From Cristatella mucedo (lineage: Eukaryota > Bryozoa > Phylactolaemata > Cristatellidae), in assembly GCA_009760855.2 (NCBI GenBank), contig WPIO01000012.1, forward strand, positions 5,354,501 to 5,418,500: DNA of 64,000 bases, written 5' to 3'. Both the position numbers and the translations under genes were made by a program. A model generated the notes under the pieces. That model had not been told where the DNA came from, did no database searches, and saw only the letters and a program-made list of their open reading frames with translations. This document shows, piece after piece, positions 42,946 to 56,400 of the stretch (positions are counted from its first letter, which is position 1; each line of letters opens with the position of its first letter).

Positions 42946-45739
42946 GTAGTTAACGATACATTTAGCAAGCTTATTTTGTGCCATGGCATATATGCATCTA
43001 TCACGTAAGGGTGTTCGTTTGTATGTGCACTTGTGTGTAGTTCATGCAGGCCGGTGTGTGATTCATGGGCATATAAACTAGAAAGGTGGCATGACAAGAT
43101 CTATTCTTCTAGTTACAACCTTTTATTGTTAAGATTGAGTTCAATTAGTTCGGCTATGCCTGTCAAGTCACTGAAACTGGCTAGCCTATTTCAGAAAGGA
43201 GGCATTGCACTCAATTACTAGAGCAACTGTGTCACTGTGTACGAATTGATTCTCAATGCTCGAAATTTGGTGAGACGGCGATTGTGAAGGCATTAAAAAA
43301 AATTTTGCTATATCTGAAATGGCAGCCTGAAACTAAGTGATAGTGATACGGCGTATATTCTGGGTGCTGGAGTTTGCTAGCAGTGCTACTGAAGTAGTGC
43401 TGACCGGCCTCAGCATTCGAGAGTCTGGTGAAGGCCTTTCGTGTAGGCCAATTAGAGAGTAGAGTGGGCAGAATGTGACATCGCTGAGTGTTCGCAGTCT
43501 CTTTTACCTAGCACGATCAGTAGACGGTCGAGTCTGGTTTTAAAGCAGAGCTGTAGCTGCTCTTATTGTGCCAAATTGCTCTGGGCTAACTTATCCAAGG
43601 ACAGAATACTAGTTAGTACCAGCTATGTTTGCATGCACAGATCTAAATAGCCATACACAAGTCCACCACTCACCGGCATGCCATTGGACCCTATTTAGAT
43701 GTCTTGGCTGAAGGAAGAGTCTATTCCTCATGCTTCCGCTAACTATAGCTAGGCCTCCTAGCATAGAATGAAGGCTGCCGAAGTGAGATGGCCCTAAGCT
43801 ACAACAGTTTGCCTGATGTTGGTATGATGCTTGAGCTCATTGGGACACTCGTTTGCCTGCCTGCTGAGGCTTCTCAGGCAACTTTCCAGCATGTGCTCGC
43901 CCACTTGAACTTATGCATATGTGCATGCATGTGTGCGCACATGTATGTGTGTGTGCGTAGCTAACCCGAAATGACTTGAAATGAAAATTCATCGTTCCCA
44001 TTTTCCAGACGTAGCATTAATTGCTGTATATATTCAGTAGCTTACTTGCTACTATTGAACAGACACGAACTGCTTCATGGCATTACATGAACGGCTAGAC
44101 CTTCGTGTTATGGGGACTGCTGCAGCTCCTATGAATGATTGTGCTTACAGGATAGGTCATGGCTACTCGCACTGTGATGTACGATAAATACATTACTTGG
44201 TACTGGCATGAAATTGTTGGTCTACACGACTTTGCAGTTGCTGCCATTTGTTACTGCGCCAGCCTGCTATCAAATTGATTTTTAAAAGCAGGATCCGTCA
44301 AAAACTGGGCGCCCACTTGTATTTTGGAATTGAATACAAAGTGCTATTCGGATAAAATGCTAATCAGCTTGATACATTTCGGTTGTTGATGTTGAAATAA
44401 ATAAAAATTGCTCCTTCATTGCAGACCTAGAATTCCTTTGGCTTTTGTCTCCTTTAGCCTGCGTCCAGCAATCTGGTGTATTTTAAATAACCGTATGCCT
44501 TCTACTTGACAAGTATTCACCTGCTCTGCAATTCTCTACATCGCTTCCACGTTTAGTTATGCATTAGCCTAGAGTGCATAGCCTTAATGACCCAGGTCGA
44601 GGGTTTAGATCGCACATCAAGCATTTCTCAATGGGCCTGTTGCAAGCTGATGTGATAGATTCTTCAGCTCATCTGATCTCTATGTAAAACGTGGCTCGTT
44701 GAATCAGCAGACTTTTACTTAATATCATGCAAAGATGCTTTATATAAAATACCTTACTCGTAAAACTGCATAAATGAATGCCGATGGCTTTCATTAGAAC
44801 GTTGAGTGAGTTGGTGGACTGCTGCATTACCCGAAATACTAGCGTTTCTTATTAGTTATGATTGCCTTGTCAATAAATTACTCCCCATGTTTGGCTAAGT
44901 AGCAAACAGTCTGCTGTATGGCCTGCTGCTGCCTGTAATATTCGTAGGTTTCCCCGGTTTTGGGGTAATTGTTTCAATAATTTTGTCAACATGGTCGTAA
45001 GTACCTTACGTATTTTGACTGTAAACTTTGGATTTATTGGGAATGCTGCCAAGCCATGAAGCAAGCAACACCGTTCTACTGAAAAGCTTCTCTATTTAAT
45101 ATGAACAGTGAATACGTAAGCATAAAATATTCAGAGAAAGTCACACTGCCTTGGTCTTGCTCAACCTATTGACTCGATGCAATATAGAAGATTCTTCTTC
45201 TTGAGAGAGATAAAGATTTGATAAATAACTGGTGAGAGTCTGGGGCTGTTTGCATCAGGATGCGATGGCATCTATTTTATTTCTTTTGAGACAGATTTTA
45301 TCCAGCAGATTCGTATCCTCCATGTTTCCACAAGGGTCTGCCTTTGATCCACTGATGTAGTATACCTATATGCGTAGGACCGGAATAGAAGAAGATTCAA
45401 AACATTCATCCAGCATTACTGATATTTGTAATCCTAGCGACCAACGTTGGTGATTTGCGATTTGTCGTACAGAGTTCCTGTCTCTTTAGCCTTATTTTGC
45501 CCATCTTATATTAAATTACAAAAAATAAAACTCCGAATGGGAAATTTAAGACACAATAGGAATTTTGAAATGTGCCTCTTTAACAAAGCATGCAGCTTTT
45601 GCAACAATTCAGAGTTACGATCTCGAGTGTTGGCATTCTTCCTAATGCTTTTTTATGTTTCAAGTTGGAAAGAGTACTAATCTTTGCTCCCTATCAAGAA
45701 TATGGGCTCGGGTTCTGTCAAGGCTTGGCTGTGATTGTG
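42946..45739. other. Intron-like sequence of copy P2
   Basis: 42946-43300 is the inverted match of 32220-32560. The rest shows short chance frames only; no exon, RNA gene or named repeat recognised. Confidence 0.5.
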
Positions 45740-46257
45740 ATGCTGCAGTGCTCCGGGTTGTGATTATGATGACATGGTGGCACAGCACTGGCGGGTGTCA
45801 ATCTTATCGAAGGGGAGGTCGAAGACGTCACAGTGCGACTATGTCTTTGGCGATTGGCTTATATTGTGCTGCTGTATGGTTAAAGGGGGGCTGCTAGACA
45901 CAGACCAGTGCTGTCCCCATCCGGCATCTTTCGGCAGTGCCTGCAGTGAGGATGTTCTCCCCTCTCTATGGGAATGGGATTTACGATACACTATTTGCAT
46001 TAGGTGCTCATTTCTGTCACCTGAAGACGGTAGGCAGCAAATAATTGATTGTCCCGGTCGTTGGCCGGCTAACTTATGTCCGGTAACACTTTTCCTCTAC
46101 CACCATATCCTTTCTCCTGACTTGGGCAATTCCGTCCCAGCCATGCTTAGTCTCTACTTCTTCTGGATGTATGCCACCTACAACGTTCCCATTCCTTGAC
46201 TCAGCAAAACAAAAGTTAGCAGACTCAATAGCTTCTTGGAAGTAGCAGGAGACGAGC

Positions 46258-46390
46258 CTTAACGGCCATCGCAAATACTTTCAGTTGGCGATTAAGGATT
46301 GCCCTGTTGCAGTGCTGGAACTCACGACCTGGGTCGTGAATAGTACATACCTTACCCACGGGCTAGGAGGAGGCTGTGAGTTGCCTTCTG
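46258..46390 (-). mobile_element. tRNA-derived SINE, degenerate
   Basis: The minus strand carries a head 'gtaaggtatgtactattcac', a B-box-like 'gtgagttccagc' and the body end 'gatggccgttaaggctcgt'. Not present at the matching place in C1. A second, plus-oriented tRNA-like segment follows at about 46480-46590 ('tgggttctagttc'). Confidence 0.5.
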
Positions 46391-46728
46391 GTGGTATTGC
46401 TCGATATAGAGTTGTTGTAGTTAGGCAAGTTAGGTAGTTTAGTTTTGTTTAGTTTGAGTTAGGCTCTATTACTGGGTCTTGGTCCAGGAGAAAGGAACTT
46501 GCTCTTCATGGCCCAGACCGTGGGTTCTAGTTCTGAAGGTGCGATCTTTATCTCCGGCTGCAGGCACTTGTGATAGCCCAAATTACTTGTCTGTCACTAT
46601 GTAAATGATGTGGCTAAATCAGGTAAGCTGTTATTTGGCCACCTAAGAGGCACCCACTGCCTCGACGATTTTTTGTCGGTATGAGACATCTTCATTGACC
46701 GAACGCATAAAAGCTCAGATTGTATCAG

Positions 46729-47243
46729 CATGTTTTGTGGGATGCGATCACCGAGTGAGATGTACGAGTCACCCCGGCAGCATTGCACGTGGCAGCTGTG
46801 CAGCACTGTTGAATTGCGGCTCCGGCCACTGCAGGTTCGCGAGAAGGCTCAGTAGGTGCTCACAACGACCGGCTCGAAGCTGCAAATGGAAAGACTTCAT
46901 GGCAAGGTCTACCTGCTGCTGATGTGCCTCGACCGTGAAGCGGCCGACCGAGCACTGATGAAGCTCACCGATGTGCTGTATGCCGAGCAGGCTGCCTTGG
47001 CTGATGACGAGAGGCTAGCAACCACGACCGTCTGGCAGCACAAGTACTGGTCGAAAGAGGCATGGATCAACTACAGTCCGGCGTTGAGCAGGAGGCTCGA
47101 GGCCGCCTACACTGTCTCGAAGCAACAGATCAGCTACTTCAACGATGCAGGCATGTACTTTGTCGACCTGGCACACGTGAGGGACTATCGGTTTTTGTCT
47201 CAACCAGATGTCGCCGTGGTGAAGCTTGTCAGCCTGGAGCCAG
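46729..47243 (+). pseudogene. WWE-domain exon of plus-strand copy P2, one in-frame TAG
   Basis: The exon ends at a donor, CCAG|GTGAGG. The frame begins MFCGMRSPSEMYESP and LRLRPLQVREKAQ, meets a TAG at 46853-46855 (TAT in the C1 copy), then is open for 129 codons: LTTTGSKLQMERLHGKVYLL, DREAADRALMKLTDVLYAEQ, TTVWQHKYWSKEAWINYSPA, LSRRLEAAYTVSKQQISYFN and DAGMYFVDLAHVRDYRF. The Trp, the second Trp with following Tyr-x-Pro, LE-x-AY and the Y-x-VDL strand are the WWE signature. The WWE part itself is intact. Unless the TAG lies outside the real exon (if the acceptor is downstream) or is a sequencing error, the gene is interrupted here. Confidence 0.78.
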
Positions 47244-48394
47244 GTGAGGCCTTGCAAGCACATCTAGCTGAGCCGGCTGTACCTGCTCATCAGCCGACTG
47301 GCTGCGACTGTACCTGCCTTGGGCGGCAACCTTCCTTCGTCGTGCTGTGCGCATTAGCACAGCTTCTGCCATCGCATTGTGAGCCCATCTGCTGCTGAAA
47401 GTCTGAGGCGTTCTCGGGTCATCTTTTGATGCGAATCGCATTTGTCGTGCCTGTTGCACAGGCAAGCCTCTGTCAGTTCGGCATAATGAACATTATTTGT
47501 GGGCTATAATGGTCGAGTTGTATGTTCTGTGGTTTGTGAGCGCTGGGGCCCAATTTCGAAACAGTATCACACCTAGATTCCATGACCTCGGTCGTGCAAT
47601 AAAAATGCTTAACCACTGAGACTAGACCAGTGGCACAATAAACCCTTCTGCTACGAGACACACACTGCAACACTCCCCAATGTGCTATTGAGAGATGCTT
47701 GAAAGACTCATGGGTGCATCTCAAGCTTACCACGAAGGTGGTAATGTTTTTGGCCGCCGAGCCTATTATCTAGATTCAACGTTATCGTCGCACAGACCTT
47801 GTGACAATGGCACACTCAGTGCATTCTGACTCATGCTGCATGATGAAGGTTGCTCGACTCGGTCTTATCCACGTAGAACTTGTGTGCTTCGATAGAGCTG
47901 TGCATGGGTTGACCAATCCACTAGGTTGTATGTCATATATTAAACTCGTGCGATGAGGCAGGCTGCATGGCTTACATGAGTTGAAATTGGTTCTGCAGGA
48001 TACATGTTATCCGGGTGGCAGCTACCAATTTTGTGAACTCCGACCGCGGACTGTGTGGTTGGTTATTCTCACTGAGGAAAAGAGTTCGGGGTTTACCTAT
48101 TTGTTTATGACAGCCCCAGAGCACTAGAGAAAAGCTAGTCAGTATTAGGAAAAAGTCCTTAGCAGTGCGTGTGAAGTTTTCTGCAGATCAGATTATTTGT
48201 CCTGTCCTTGTGATGTCTTTGGCCTTTTCCCAAGTACAGACTTTGCGCATGCAGTCGTAGAGAAAGTTGGTCGGTTGAATCTGCAGTTTTATATACAGTT
48301 AGCAGAAGTTCTTTAGTCAAACCTCCAGAAGTGCAGCCAACGGCTGGGCAAGCCTAATACATCTGTTGATTTTTAAAATTCCAGCCCCCTCTTT

Positions 48395-48570
48395 TTACTA
48401 GCTGATTTAACAGCCTCTTTTTTAAAGCGATAGAAGAGCCTTGACGGCTATCACCATCGCTTGGAGTGGCGATAAAGGATCGCCCACGACAGGATTCGAA
48501 CCCACGACTTCTAGGCCAAGGTCGTGAAAAGCCACCGACTTACCGAGTGAGCCATTACGGCTCTTCGTGG
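48395..48570 (-). mobile_element. tRNA-derived SINE
   Basis: A near full-length minus-strand copy: head 'gtaatggctcactcggtaag', B-box-like 'gggttcgaatcc', body 'gatagccgtcaaggctcttc', end 'gaggctgttaaatcagct'. It lies just after the end of block C2. Confidence 0.85.
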
Positions 48571-49469
48571 CACAAATGCTCAACTGGCAGTTAGCTGTGT
48601 GTTTTTTTGAGAAGCTTTCATTATGAAAATTCTTGATTTACTGCATGTGTTACTGGTAAGTGTGTTCTCCTAAAAAAATGACTGTGGTCATTAGGAATCG
48701 AACAGTAGTATTGAAATTATAAACAGAGGCAAAGGAAGACATAGAAACATGTAAAATTCACAGGAAGCGTTTTTTTCTTTTAGGGTGTTGTTTGACTGCC
48801 TTATTGATAATATTATTATCTTTCCAGCTGGGAATGTCAAATATTAAACTGCACGAGATATGCACCAAGCTGCACTAGTTGAGAATGTAAGATTACAACA
48901 AATGGAGGTAAAAGGTCACCAATCGTAATAAAACTGGTTTATTAACCTTATGAATGCAAAAGAAGGACACTGATGGGGGTACCTGTGTAAGGTCTTGGGA
49001 TAAAATGGTTAGTTGTCGGTATTTTAGTTAGTACTACTGACTTGTTGAAAGCAGACTACAGTGCTGAATGTGAGGGGTTAAAATATTATCCTTAAGTACT
49101 TGAAAATAGCACTTCAGTGATGTTTGGTGAACCCATCTTTTGAGGTTTTCCAACTTTTGCATGACACTAGGTTTGGCGATAAATATATGGTTAATCTTAT
49201 CTTAGTTCAGCTTCGGGGAGTAAGAAGCCATCGAAATGCTAGTTTTGTTGATGCAGGTGAGTCTTCTGAAAAATAGGACTTAAAAGGGTTGAAGGATAAG
49301 TATAGCTGTGAGTTGCCGACTTAGTAATGACAGCCAAAATTGTGCTTAGTAATATCTATAACATACCTTACTTTATTTAATTATTGTTGTATTGTTAACA
49401 ATATTGTAATATTCATACTAAATATTACTGGGTTTTTATTATTGTTTACCATTTGCATCGAGATGTTTT
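48571..49469. other. AT-rich intron-like sequence of P2
   Basis: No exon recognised between the WWE exon and F2. The missing first part of the ART domain (regulatory loop side, before R-x-QNP-LW) should lie somewhere in 47.2-51.2 kb, but I could not identify it. Confidence 0.4.
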
Positions 49470-51430
49470 ATTTGCATCGAGATGTCATTAACGTTTTATA
49501 AAGTTGGTTCCCTTCCATGTGCACATTTCAGCATTACATGGAGCAAGGAAGTTGAGAGTTTATTTGCCGAAATGCTAGGAGGGATCACAACCCACATAAA
49601 GTTATCGTCGGCTTAGAAGTGAAAGCTGGCCTGCCTCGCAATTACATCGGCAACAGAGGCAGTAGAAATTGTTAATATATATGAGCCATGCCCTGGGGTA
49701 CCTCCCCCCCTACTCAAGGCTCCTTGAACGACTGTTGCACTTTGATGCCAATGCTTCGAAGTCTCCCACCGGGATAGAACCTAAACCATTGCAGGTGATT
49801 GTTCCTAAGAATGCATTTGTGAGGAGCTTGGTGTAACCCTTAGCAATACTGACTCCTGAGGAGTGATCAGCTCCAAAACCTGACTTGAACTTACTTGATA
49901 GGTTTGATATAGGAGTTGAGCTGGTAAGCTACTAATCTCTCCTGTTTCTCTTATATATATATACGACAGAAGAGAGACTGTGTAGAAGTTCTCGTTGCCA
50001 GGTGTTGTCTTGTTAAAGAGCAGTCTAGTAGCAGCCTTTTTGAAAGTGCACGGACAAGAGGTGATGTTAAGAACATAATAATTATGTTAGTCATATATGG
50101 CAGCAGCAGATCTGTCCACTGCGGAATGAAAAGAGTAGGATCTAGGGTCAAGACAGCTAGTAGACTCTGGATAATTAAATATTTTACAGATTTGCTTTGC
50201 AAACATTAGGATTGCATAGTTTCCTTAGCTTAGATCCGTTGTGGACGTGAGCCCACATCGGTAACGTGAGGACTAAATGATACTATGGTGAGAAAAGAAT
50301 TATTTTAGTGTGAGGTGAACTGGCTGCCAGATTGAGATCAGAACCTAAGCATGACATGTCCTTGAATCCATTTGGGTACCTCACAGATGTGGTTGCTGCT
50401 GATCTATAACAGTCACGGTTTCTTCCAAACGGTCTAGTTTCTCAATGCTGGATGGTGTATAGTGTTAACATTACCATCTTCTAAGCGACTTGTTTTTTAG
50501 AAGCTACAAGGGACACAAATAGTCGATTTCTCGGGTTCACATTCCCAGTGGCGTGTGCATTTCCACAGCATTTGTATCCTGAGTTTTGTAAAAATTGTTT
50601 AGAAGTCAGTATGCTGCATTTTGCTTTCATTGACTAGCTTTTTGCTAAAAAGTAGACAATATTCCTGATTCTGTTGCTGATTGGTCATGCTTGATGCTCC
50701 TAAGTGGGCTGCCCGATTTTTGTGTTTTGAACACCCTGGCTAACTTGCCTGGCTAGTTGGAACTTGTCTTTGCTTGCTTCAGTCCTCTGACATGAGTTTG
50801 AGGAGCTGCTAGTTGGCATATACCCTGATAGATGTGAGAACATGCGTATTAAAATGTACCACCAGGCAAGTGTCACTGATAGCCCCTGATTAAATATCCG
50901 TGCTTTCTGCCGACAAGATGCATCTCGAAGACCCTAACACCCAGCCACGCGCTGACATTGGAACATTTGATCCTCGTTCTCCATCTTCCATACTTGCCGA
51001 TGCTCAAAGGGCATGTCTCACTCTCTCGGTCTGTCTATTTCTGGGTCTCTCCGTTTCTAGGTTTTGGTTTTGTATCATTCTACTCTTCAATAGCTACAAT
51101 TACATCACGCTCTTAGTTCATTCGCTTAGGGGGATTTTGTGTGTGTGTTGAAACTTGTTCGGTTGACACATTCCTCTGCAATGCTTATTTATTACCCTAC
51201 ACCGTATGCCATTTCTCGCATACTTGCTGATTGTAGATTGTACGTATACAAAATCCGACCTTGTGGAGGCAATATTGTGCTCTTAAGAAGGAAATGTCTC
51301 AGCATGTGACTGCCCCGGTGTCATTTGAATGGACGCTGTGGCACGGAGTTCCAGCAGAAGCTGTGAAGCTCATATGCCACAGCAGGTTCGACCGTAGCCA
51401 CTCTGGCATGAATGGTGTGGATTCCCTTAC
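49470..51430 (+). repeat. Segmental duplication F2 (partner F1, 28955-31340)
   Basis: Direct similarity to F1. 49480-49930 is the decayed minus-strand LINE shared with F1. 50220-51000 has no recognised exon. Confidence 0.82.
51237..51414 (+). CDS. ART (PARP catalytic) exon 1, intact copy P2
   Basis: A 178-nt exon from TGATTGTAG|ATTGTA to GAATG|GTGTGG, fully open. The product is IVRIQNPTLWRQYCALKKEM, SQHVTAPVSFEWTLWHGVPA and EAVKLICHSRFDRSHSGMN. The R-x-QNP-LW---Y---K helix and the LWHG motif are the hallmarks of the PARP catalytic core. His (51342-51344) is the first residue of the catalytic triad that binds NAD+. The donor cuts after the first base of a Gly codon, exactly complementing the two bases that open exon 2 at 55494. 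The product would transfer ADP-ribose from NAD+ to protein or nucleic acid targets. HGV replaces the usual HGT/HGS, which may lower NAD+ affinity. Confidence 0.88.
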
Positions 51431-52549
51431 ACTCCTGAGCCTGCCCCCAGGGTCAGCCATCACTGGGCCGACGCCTGCTCTTCCTGCGTCATTTATGCTG
51501 GGGCATGCTGGGACATTTTTGCTATGACGTGCATGAAGGAACCCTGTTGCCAAAAGCACTGCATCGTTTCCTGCATTAGTGGATAGTCTCGTCCTTATTA
51601 GCCCAGGTGTCAGTATGGAAGCTAATAAATAAGTCAGCAGGCTGTAGAATTTTCCGCACGAGATCCATATTATGAGATCACAAGCCAATTAAGTTCCGTG
51701 AATTAAACAGACAACTAGCCTAGATTTTGGTTGAATAGTGATTGTGATTCGGTTGACCACTCGCACGAAGCTGCCAGTTAGAACTGCGTTGTAGGTTCAC
51801 TTGGCTTATAACTCTCCTTCGGTTTCTCATTTTCCCTCATGACCTGTTTTGCTTAATGTGGGTGCATGGATTGGCTGGCTGTCACATAATTACAGGCTGA
51901 GACTCGACAACTGAGAAAGCTATGTTTAAGATCGCATAACGTGCACACTCGCGCACACAGAGACATTTATACACACATTGGAGACTGATTGTTGTACCTC
52001 GTGTAACATCCTACCTGGAGACAGTAAGTAAATCCATGCAAATAGCACTTGAGAACCAGGTAAGATTGTGATTTTGAGTTTTCGTGATTTCTGAGCTGGA
52101 AAATATTTAGTTTAATTGCCCAAGGGGTTAAATGCTTGCACTTCACGATATTAGTTGTTGATTATTGCTCCCTAAAAGCTAGAATGATGGCCGCTATGGC
52201 TTTTCTGCTGCTAAATAAATGTGTCTGGTGAATCAGCTCACCGTACTTCGTGCTGAAAACCTAGCTTCTATTGGTATGGTCAGACCTATTGAATACAACT
52301 AATTCAATAAAAAAGAACTAATACACTTTAACCAGACTTTGCAGAATTTAGTTTTAAAGAAAACTATGCGTCTTGGCTGAGGCTGGCTTTATATAAGGTA
52401 GTGCCTTGTTCAGTTTAAGGCAGTCGGGAAACCATCTAAAGTACACAATATTCAAGCTGTACATCCACTCGATCCCACAGGCATCAAAGGGCCTCGCCTA
52501 AAATAATCACGCGACCTTAACAGTAATGCAAATATTAACAATAATTAGT
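51431..52549. other. Intron of P2 between ART exons, first part
   Basis: AT-rich, with no gene or repeat recognised apart from short chance frames. Confidence 0.5.
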
Positions 52550-52730
52550 TTTTTATAGCACCCTCAGGGAACTCAGCCTTTGTTTACGAACTGTACATGT
52601 GTTATAAAGAATCCATGTTCATATGGTTACTGATAAGGTTCACTGCGTCAACAAGCATACCATGGTTAGTGGTATCATTCACTGTCAGCTTGTGTACGCG
52701 AACATTAGAAAAATCACAAAGACCAGCAAA
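52550..52730 (-). mobile_element. LINE 3' end fragment, decayed
   Basis: Minus-strand order: 3' UTR-like 'accactaaccatggtatgct', then 'gtaaacaaaggctgagttcc' and 'ctgagggtgctataaaaaac'. It matches the general layout of the LINE tails here with many changes. Confidence 0.5.
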
Positions 52731-53334
52731 TGGTGTGCGTTTCAGCTTCGTTTTAATGTCTTTAAGTCATAGAATATCTTGAAGTTTATCTCAAGTAAGT
52801 TCAGTCGCCGTATAGTTGTGGGAGATGTTCTGCCCTTTATGGCAGATCTAGCATAAGCTCTAGCATATTTTTTATTTCATACTTAATCTTACAGTGGATT
52901 GATAATCCGAGTGGAACTACAATGTTCATAATTCGTACCACTACGCAAGTCGAATCCGTGTCATTGAAAGAAACAACCTACCTATGTAATTGTGAACGTT
53001 ACTTCTGTAAATACAAATTAGTGACTTTGCGATTTTATTGTACTCTTTTTGATATTATAGTAGGAATGGACATTGCATGGTGCCTTTAATTATGTATAAA
53101 TGAAGAGGAGACTTTTCAATGTAGAGCAATGTAATTAGCCTTGTAAACGCTATTAAGATACTCTTGCAGTTGAATGGATACAAATGCAGTTCATTAGCAA
53201 GGTAATCAGTCTTTGTGGGGGTGTGTCGCTTTTGTCGTTTTGGCTGAGTCTTTGTGCAGCTATATGTTTATATTTACGTTCGGTTATTTCCAAAGTTAAA
53301 GATGTGGGACCTACATTTTTTGGTGATATCTATT

Positions 53335-54365
53335 AAGAATGATTCACTTTTTAATGCGCTCTGTAAAATCTCTATCCAGGTGCTTTAAAATTTGCTGTAA
53401 GACCAGGAATAGCCAAAGATTGAGACGCCCTAGGCCTAATAGCTAGTTAATAGCTCCGGCTAGTGGCCAAAGCCAAAAGCCATTTTCAAATTTTTGGACC
53501 TACTAACTGAGGCCCCGGTCATCAAAACATTTCAATTTGGTTATGGCTAGATTAATGGATGGCTAGACGTGCGGAAGCTCAGGACTAGATGGTGCAAAAA
53601 AGGCATTCTGTATGAGCAAAAGGATTGGATAGGAAGACTAAAGTAGCAAGTGGAACTGCCAGTGGGCCAGAAATTGTCGTGACGTCCATTCAATGTTTAG
53701 CTAAAGCTTTTTAGGCCAAGAAGGATCATGTGCTGCGGCAGAAATGATATTTACGACATAACATACGAGCTCCCGTTTGGCACCAATTTCCAAGAATTGA
53801 GATAAGAGATTGTGATTTCTGAATTAAGAGTTGCAGTAATCGAGATGCCATATCACCAACGCGTGAAATTTTTTGACTGTAGTAATCTGGTCTAATCAGG
53901 TCCCGATTTCGCCGTTGTTCTCCAGCTGAATGCAGGCCAAGTTGGAAGTGGATGCAACATGGTCATCTGCTGTAAGTTATTTTGGAATAGCATTCATCAA
54001 GTTTACTATAATTATTATTTTTATTAACATGTCCAGGTTATTGGTAGTGAATTATGGAAGGATTTTAGAGGAATCAATCTTAAGAGCGACGTCTTCCAGA
54101 TCGAGTGTGATTACTTGGCTTTATTCTTAACTATTACGTTGATATGATCGTCTTTATTCTACCTGAAGTTGCCATCCAGCTGTAAATATTGTCGAAGCTG
54201 GCTGAAAGGGAATTACTCTGGAAGTGTTTTGAATGTAGAGTGAGGCTAATAAGAGTCAGTGAATAGGCAGTCAGGTGTCATCGGAATAAAAATAAAACCC
54301 AAGATTGTGCTGGGCATTGAAATGGGCTCTAGACAGAGTATAGTAATAAAAAAGAACGAGGTCCG
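53335..54365 (-). mobile_element. Old decayed LINE
   Basis: The minus strand ends in 'aaagcacctggatagagatt' (53370-53395), the LINE 3' tail type. At 54220-54360 it shows the DNA pattern of the 'LGF-F--DDT-L' reverse-transcriptase region seen at 61080-61140. The middle is too decayed to read. Confidence 0.45.
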
Positions 54366-54399
54366 ATGACCGTGTACCTAAGTATCCGATAATTTAAGG

Positions 54400-54570
54400 G
54401 ATTCTGGGCCGTGATAGCCCCGGTGTTAAGGTGCTTGCTCTTCATGACCGAGGTCTGGGGTTCGAATCCTACAGTTGGACGATCCTTTATTACCAGCTGC
54501 AAGCTATGGTGATAGCTAATAAGACTCTTATGCCGCTATACAAATGAAGCTGCTAAGTCAGCTAAAATAT
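54400..54570 (+). mobile_element. tRNA-derived SINE
   Basis: Head 'gtgatagccccggtgttaag' (A-box variant), B-box-like 'gggttcgaatcc', body 'ggtgatagctaataagactc', 'gccgctatacaaatgaagct'. The head differs from the main subfamily, so at least two SINE subfamilies exist. Confidence 0.8.
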
Positions 54571-54699
54571 CTTTTCTTGTATGACCGATAGCTGTTGTCA
54601 TCTACAGGTGTATACCTGCATATTCCACTGAGGTAGGATTCAATCCGTTTAATCAAGGTGCCAGTGATTCATTGGTGTGTCAAGAGCAACTTCAATAGT

Positions 54700-55160
54700 A
54701 TTGGACTTACCAGTGCCTAGAAAATTATGGCAGATACAGTCTAGACGCTTATCGACTTCCAGGTTTTGTTGCTCACTTTAAGTTACCAGCACTATGTTTC
54801 TCTGGCCTGCTTGTCCTAGCTACTTCGAAATCGAGCTAGCAATCTCGTCTTGTATAATTCACAGTTAGGCATAAAGTGACCCTCAAAACAACTTTAAACT
54901 CTTTGAATAACGTGCCCTTAGTTCACTTGCTTCCAAAGTTTGAACTCATTGAAAACTGGTGTCACGACATCCACTGACCTGTCGGTATTTTCAAACAGAA
55001 TTTAAAAATCTATTTTCTACAGTATTTGTTGGGTATGGGCTCATTGTGCTGTTTGGTTATGCATGCAGAGATCGTGTGTGTTATTTCTAACCAATGGACA
55101 ATCTCCCTTTCCACCAGATTTTAAGTGCGTAGAATGAGGTATCCTATGTTGTCAGACAAA
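54700..55160 (+). mobile_element. Decayed LINE 3' part
   Basis: Reading along the LINE consensus: 'cgacttccaggttttgttgc' (HWLP---RIDFKVL--L region), the 'tttgaataacgtgcccttag' remnant, the 3' UTR 'gagatcgtgtg...ctaacca' and a blurred tail. No open frame survives. Confidence 0.5.
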
Positions 55161-55309
55161 TATCTTTTTTTTTAATATTATTTAAGAGAACTAACGGAGA
55201 GGCCCTGCCTCATTAGCTTGGTTCAGACCACCATTGTAGAATCCAACACAAGTAGTTTTTAAGCATTGATTAGCTCTAAATTCTGATTTTAACTCTAGCT
55301 GAATCTAAT

Positions 55310-56400
<1,091 letters not shown>

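Larger units (their letters stand above)
45740..48375 (+). repeat. Segmental duplication C2 (partner C1, 6255-8420)
   Basis: Direct similarity over the WWE exon and its downstream intron, with SINE insertions near 46.3 and 46.5 kb that C1 lacks. Beyond the WWE exon, 47244-48375 has no recognised exon. Confidence 0.8.
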
